From positions 1-16,781 of the forward strand of contig CAJTLE010000059.1 in assembly GCA_910577085.1 (NCBI GenBank): a stretch of 16,781 nt of DNA, in the 5' to 3' direction. This document shows, piece after piece, positions 14,035-16,781 of the stretch. Position 1 is the stretch's first letter. Each line of letters opens with the position of its first letter. Made by a program: the position numbers and the translations under genes. Origin of the DNA: an uncultured Allobaculum sp. (GTDB lineage: Bacteria; Bacillota_I; Bacilli_A; Erysipelotrichales; Erysipelotrichaceae). Below the pieces are notes generated by a model, which saw nothing but the letters and a program-made list of their open reading frames with translations, was not told the origin of the DNA and searched no databases.

Positions 14035-16566
14035 TTACTGTTCGATTTTTTCGGCTGCACTTTTCAGATCATAGAGAATCGAAAGGGCATCTCTTGCACT
14101 CAGAGAATCCACATCGAGTTCCTGAATCTTTTCGATCAGCTGCATACGCTGCAGATCGGCAGGGTCCATGACAAACAGACTGGACTGGAAGTTCTGGTTT
14201 GGGTTGCTTGTCTCAAACTGATCGAGCAGGGTGCTCGCCCGAGAGATGACCAGGCTTGGAATACCAGCCAGACGGGCCACGTGAATTCCATATGACTTGT
14301 CTGCTTTGCCATCGACAATGCGATAACGGAATTCGATCTGCTTCTTGTTTTCCTTCACGTCCACATGAACGTTGTGAATACTTGGGAAGTCCTGTTCGAG
14401 TGAAGTCAGTTCATGGTAGTGCGTGGAGAACAGGGTTTTGGCATGAATGACCTGGGTGATGAACTCCAACATCGACTGGGCCAGAGCCATACCATCAAAG
14501 GTTGCGGTTCCTCGTCCGATCTCATCAAAGAGGATCAGGGAGTGTTCGGTTGCGTGGCGCAGAGCATTGTTTGCTTCCATCATTTCCATCATGAAGGTGG
14601 ATTTTCCCTGCAGCAAATCATCGCTTGCCCCGATGCGGGTGAAGATCCGATCGAACACTGGCAGAGTTGCTTTACGGGCTGGAACAAAGCTGCCCATCTG
14701 CGCCATAACCACCAACAGAGCATTCTGACGAAGCCATGTGGATTTACCACCCATGTTTGGTCCAGTGACCAGACAGATCTCGGTGCTTGGATCCATCTTC
14801 CAGTTGTTGGAGACAAAACCGGAAAGACGGGATTCCAGAATTGGATGCCGGCCTTCCTGAACATCGACCGTTCCATCCGTACTGAATTCTGGACGGACAT
14901 ATCCTTTCTCACTGGCCAGTGCTGCCAGGCAGACGAGAACATCAATCGTAGCCAGAGCTTTCGAGAGCGTATGAAGATCTGACAGTCTGGCTTTGATCTT
15001 TTCGATGAGTTCATCAAAGAGCTTCTGTTCCAGTTCAATCTTCTTCTCCTGAGCGGTCAGGATTTTTTCTTCCAGCTCTTTGAGCTCGTCAAAGCTGAAG
15101 CGGCTTGCATTGGCAAGGGTCTGCTTTTGTTGGTAGCCAAGATCATCACTCAATAAGGAAAGCTGGCTCTTCCGGATTTCTACGTAGTAGCCAAAGACCC
15201 GGTTGTAGCCGATCTTCAACGATTTGATTCCAGTACGCTCACGTTCTCTGTTTTCCAGATCCATCAAAGCCTGATCACTCTGATCAGCAAACTGACGGAT
15301 TTCATCAAGCTCCTGACTGTAGCCGCTCGCAATGAATCCGCCATCGCGAACCGTCAGTGGTGGTTCAGCTACGATCGCATTACAGATTTCCTGATAGAGA
15401 TCCTGACAATCAGGAACCTCACCAAATTCTGGATAGCTGGTCAATACTTGGGCCAGATCCAGAATCGGTCTGGCGTGTTCGAGTGAAGTAGTGAGCTGCA
15501 GGACATCTCTTGGCGAAGCGGATCGATAACTGATTCTTGCGGCCAGCCGTTCCAGGTCATAGATGAACGCAAGATGATCCTGAAGCTGGGCTCTGACCAG
15601 AAACTGGTCACACAGCGTCTGAACGGCTTCCTGACGCTGCTGGATTTTTTCTGTCGATAATAAAGGCGCCTCAATCCACTCGCGGAGAAGTCTGCTTCCT
15701 AACGCAGACTGGGTTTTATCCATAAACGACCAGAGGGATTGTGCTTTGGCATCTGCTGAAAGCGAGCGGGTCAGTTCCAGATGAAGACGGGTTTCCGGAT
15801 CGAGAATCATGCTTGAAGGTGGAAAGAGCGGCGTCATCACCGAAAGGTGATCAGCATGCTGCATCTGCGTGGCCTGCAAATAGCCAAGCAATACTTCCAG
15901 TCCGTTTTTGAGCAGACTATCCGCAAAGGGCAGCAAGGCTTCGTCTTCTGGCTCAAGCGGCTGCGCCTGCTGAAGAGAAAACAGGAAATGATCCTGAGCT
16001 TCAAAAGCTTTCTGCCAGGTCTTATCGAGTGATCGGGGGGCAATGACTTCTTTGACTCCATAGGAATTGAGCATTCCTTCCACGGCACTGATCGATCGGT
16101 CCGTTATGAGATAACGAAGTTCTCCAGTGGAGAGTTCGCAAAGAAGAATCAGAGCGCGTCTTGAATCCTGGGCCACCAGACCAAGATAATTGACGACCTT
16201 CTTTCCGGCTTCTTCATCCAGAATGGTTCCTGGGGTCACGATCTGAATAATCCCGCGATCAACTAATCCTTTGGCTTCTTTCGGATCCTCGAGCTGTTCA
16301 CAGATTGCGACTTTATAGCCTTTTCGAACTAATTTATTGATATAGGTTTTAGCGGCGCGAAAAGGGACGCCGCACATTGGTACTTTTTTTCCATCACCAG
16401 CCGCGCGGCCTGTCAGCACCAGCTCCAGCTCCCGGCTGACGGTCTGCGCATCTTCAAAGAACATTTCATAAAAGTCCCCGAGACGATACATCAGAATCGC
16501 ATCCGGATGCTCTTCTTTGAGCGTGAGATAGTGCTGCATCATTGGTGTATATTGTGTTTTATCCAT
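14035..16566 (-). CDS. mutS: DNA mismatch repair protein MutS
   Basis: Recognises mismatches and small loops and recruits MutL. In 843 residues: mismatch-binding domain with the Phe-x-Glu motif (F32-Y-E34 in LGDFYEMF), connector, lever and clamp domains, and the C-terminal ABC ATPase. Walker A is GPNMGGKST (602-610), then DDLLQGKSTF, Walker B LILFDEIGRGTATFDG and STHYHEL. QSSLF (794-798) is a QxxLF sliding-clamp motif. Length is close to the usual 850-870. I chose ATG 16566, which follows AAAGGGA (16578-16572), over the in-frame ATG 16581, which has no ribosome site. A TATAAT at 16585-16580 is too close to serve this start. It has its own terminator and is parted from mutL by 3 kb. Confidence 0.97.
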   Translation of the reverse strand: MDKTQYTPMMQHYLTLKEEHPDAILMYRLGDFYEMFFEDAQTVSRELELVLTGRAAGDGKKVPMCGVPFRAAKTYINKLVRKGYKVAICEQLEDPKEAKGLVDRGIIQIVTPGTILDEEAGKKVVNYLGLVAQDSRRALILLCELSTGELRYLITDRSISAVEGMLNSYGVKEVIAPRSLDKTWQKAFEAQDHFLFSLQQAQPLEPEDEALLPFADSLLKNGLEVLLGYLQATQMQHADHLSVMTPLFPPSSMILDPETRLHLELTRSLSADAKAQSLWSFMDKTQSALGSRLLREWIEAPLLSTEKIQQRQEAVQTLCDQFLVRAQLQDHLAFIYDLERLAARISYRSASPRDVLQLTTSLEHARPILDLAQVLTSYPEFGEVPDCQDLYQEICNAIVAEPPLTVRDGGFIASGYSQELDEIRQFADQSDQALMDLENRERERTGIKSLKIGYNRVFGYYVEIRKSQLSLLSDDLGYQQKQTLANASRFSFDELKELEEKILTAQEKKIELEQKLFDELIEKIKARLSDLHTLSKALATIDVLVCLAALASEKGYVRPEFSTDGTVDVQEGRHPILESRLSGFVSNNWKMDPSTEICLVTGPNMGGKSTWLRQNALLVVMAQMGSFVPARKATLPVFDRIFTRIGASDDLLQGKSTFMMEMMEANNALRHATEHSLILFDEIGRGTATFDGMALAQSMLEFITQVIHAKTLFSTHYHELTSLEQDFPSIHNVHVDVKENKKQIEFRYRIVDGKADKSYGIHVARLAGIPSLVISRASTLLDQFETSNPNQNFQSSLFVMDPADLQRMQLIEKIQELDVDSLSARDALSILYDLKSAAEKIEQ

Positions 16567-16640
16567 AGACATCCCTTTCATTATATCAAAGTCAAAAACA
16601 TGATTTTTTCAGTATGATATTAAACAGTTAGTATTTGATG

Positions 16641-16683
16641 TAATATATTGATAATAATTGTCTTATATTGTACCAATATATTA
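16641..16683. promoter_or_regulatory. 10-bp inverted repeat over the recombinase start
   Basis: TAATATATTG (16641-16650) and CAATATATTA (16674-16683) are exact reverse complements, 23 bases apart. The second arm includes the A of the ATG at 16683. It lies in the 116-base divergent region between mutS and the recombinase gene and could be an autoregulatory operator or an element-end binding site. Confidence 0.5.
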
Positions 16684-16781
16684 TGAAAAGATCTTCAGAA
16701 TCAAAGTATTTAAAAACTGCTGAATACGCCAGGCAGATCGGATGCACGCAAAGAACGGTTCATCGCAATTTCCACAAAGGC
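16683..16781 (+). CDS. N-terminus of a probable IS607-family serine recombinase (partial)
   Basis: Only 33 residues are visible before the window edge. YLKTAEYARQIGCTQRTVHRNFHKG resembles the MerR-type helix-turn-helix that opens IS607-family TnpA proteins (pattern LSEYAxxxGVxxRTxxRWFKxG). The serine catalytic domain and any tnpB partner would lie beyond 16781. No ribosome site precedes ATG 16683; TTG 16668 is an in-frame alternative. A plain MerR-like DNA-binding protein or phage excisionase is the main rival. If it is IS607, its left end lies in the short region beside mutS. Confidence 0.55.
   Translation, partial: MKRSSESKYLKTAEYARQIGCTQRTVHRNFHKG

Noticed and set aside
1..16781. CRISPR array, tRNA or rRNA genes, prophage or toxin-antitoxin pair
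   Set aside because: Looked for on both strands; no spaced repeats, cloverleaf T-loop signature or paired small genes were found.

Overview
The window reads as chromosomal DNA from a low-to-moderate GC Gram-positive bacterium (Bacillota). The signs are strong AGGAGG-type ribosome sites, a MutL with the endonuclease motif and no MutH, GTG starts with 4-8 base overlaps, and U-tailed hairpin terminators. An Erysipelotrichia-like host is my best guess from overall protein character, but that is inference.

Layout. Positions 1-1685 (+ strand): a doubtful tail of an upstream gene, three helically phased TTAATAAT repeats, an SRAP/YedK-type DNA-protein crosslink protein, and a YggS-type PLP homeostasis protein preceded by a perfect inverted repeat. 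Positions 1686-4406 (+): two tandem paralogous membrane-anchored N-acetylmuramoyl-L-alanine amidases (Amidase_3), each with its own ribosome site and separated by a hairpin terminator. The second ends in a DPNA repeat tail. Positions 4407-5217 (+): an XRE-type helix-turn-helix regulator with a two-segment membrane tail, broken by a one-base frameshift. A two-way terminator follows. Positions 10960-5563 (- strand): a tightly overlapping operon in the order mutL, miaA, ThiF/TcdA-type E1-like enzyme, CNNM/CBS membrane protein. Positions 10961-14034: about 3.07 kb without a convincing gene, lying between mutL and mutS. Positions 16566-14035 (-): mutS with its own terminator. Positions 16683-16781 (+): the start of what looks like an IS607-family serine recombinase, reading out of the window.

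How the genes work together. MutS and MutL are the mismatch repair pair. MutS carries a sliding-clamp motif and MutL has the endonuclease motif that replaces MutH. MiaA and the TcdA-like enzyme both act on tRNA anticodon-loop bases (A37), so the mutL operon mixes DNA repair with tRNA modification. The amidases are cell-wall remodelling enzymes. SRAP adds abasic-site protection to the repair theme.

Most unusual points. The long gene-free interval splits mutS from mutL and holds an imperfect ~60-bp inverted repeat element (12365-12640), other palindromes, isolated terminator-like hairpins and polypyrimidine tracts. The phased repeats at 62-91 look like an OmpR/PhoP-family binding site. The regulator is cleanly frameshifted. 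A recombinase start sits under a 10-bp inverted repeat beside mutS. I did not find a convincing new multi-gene system; the gap is the best place to look for one.
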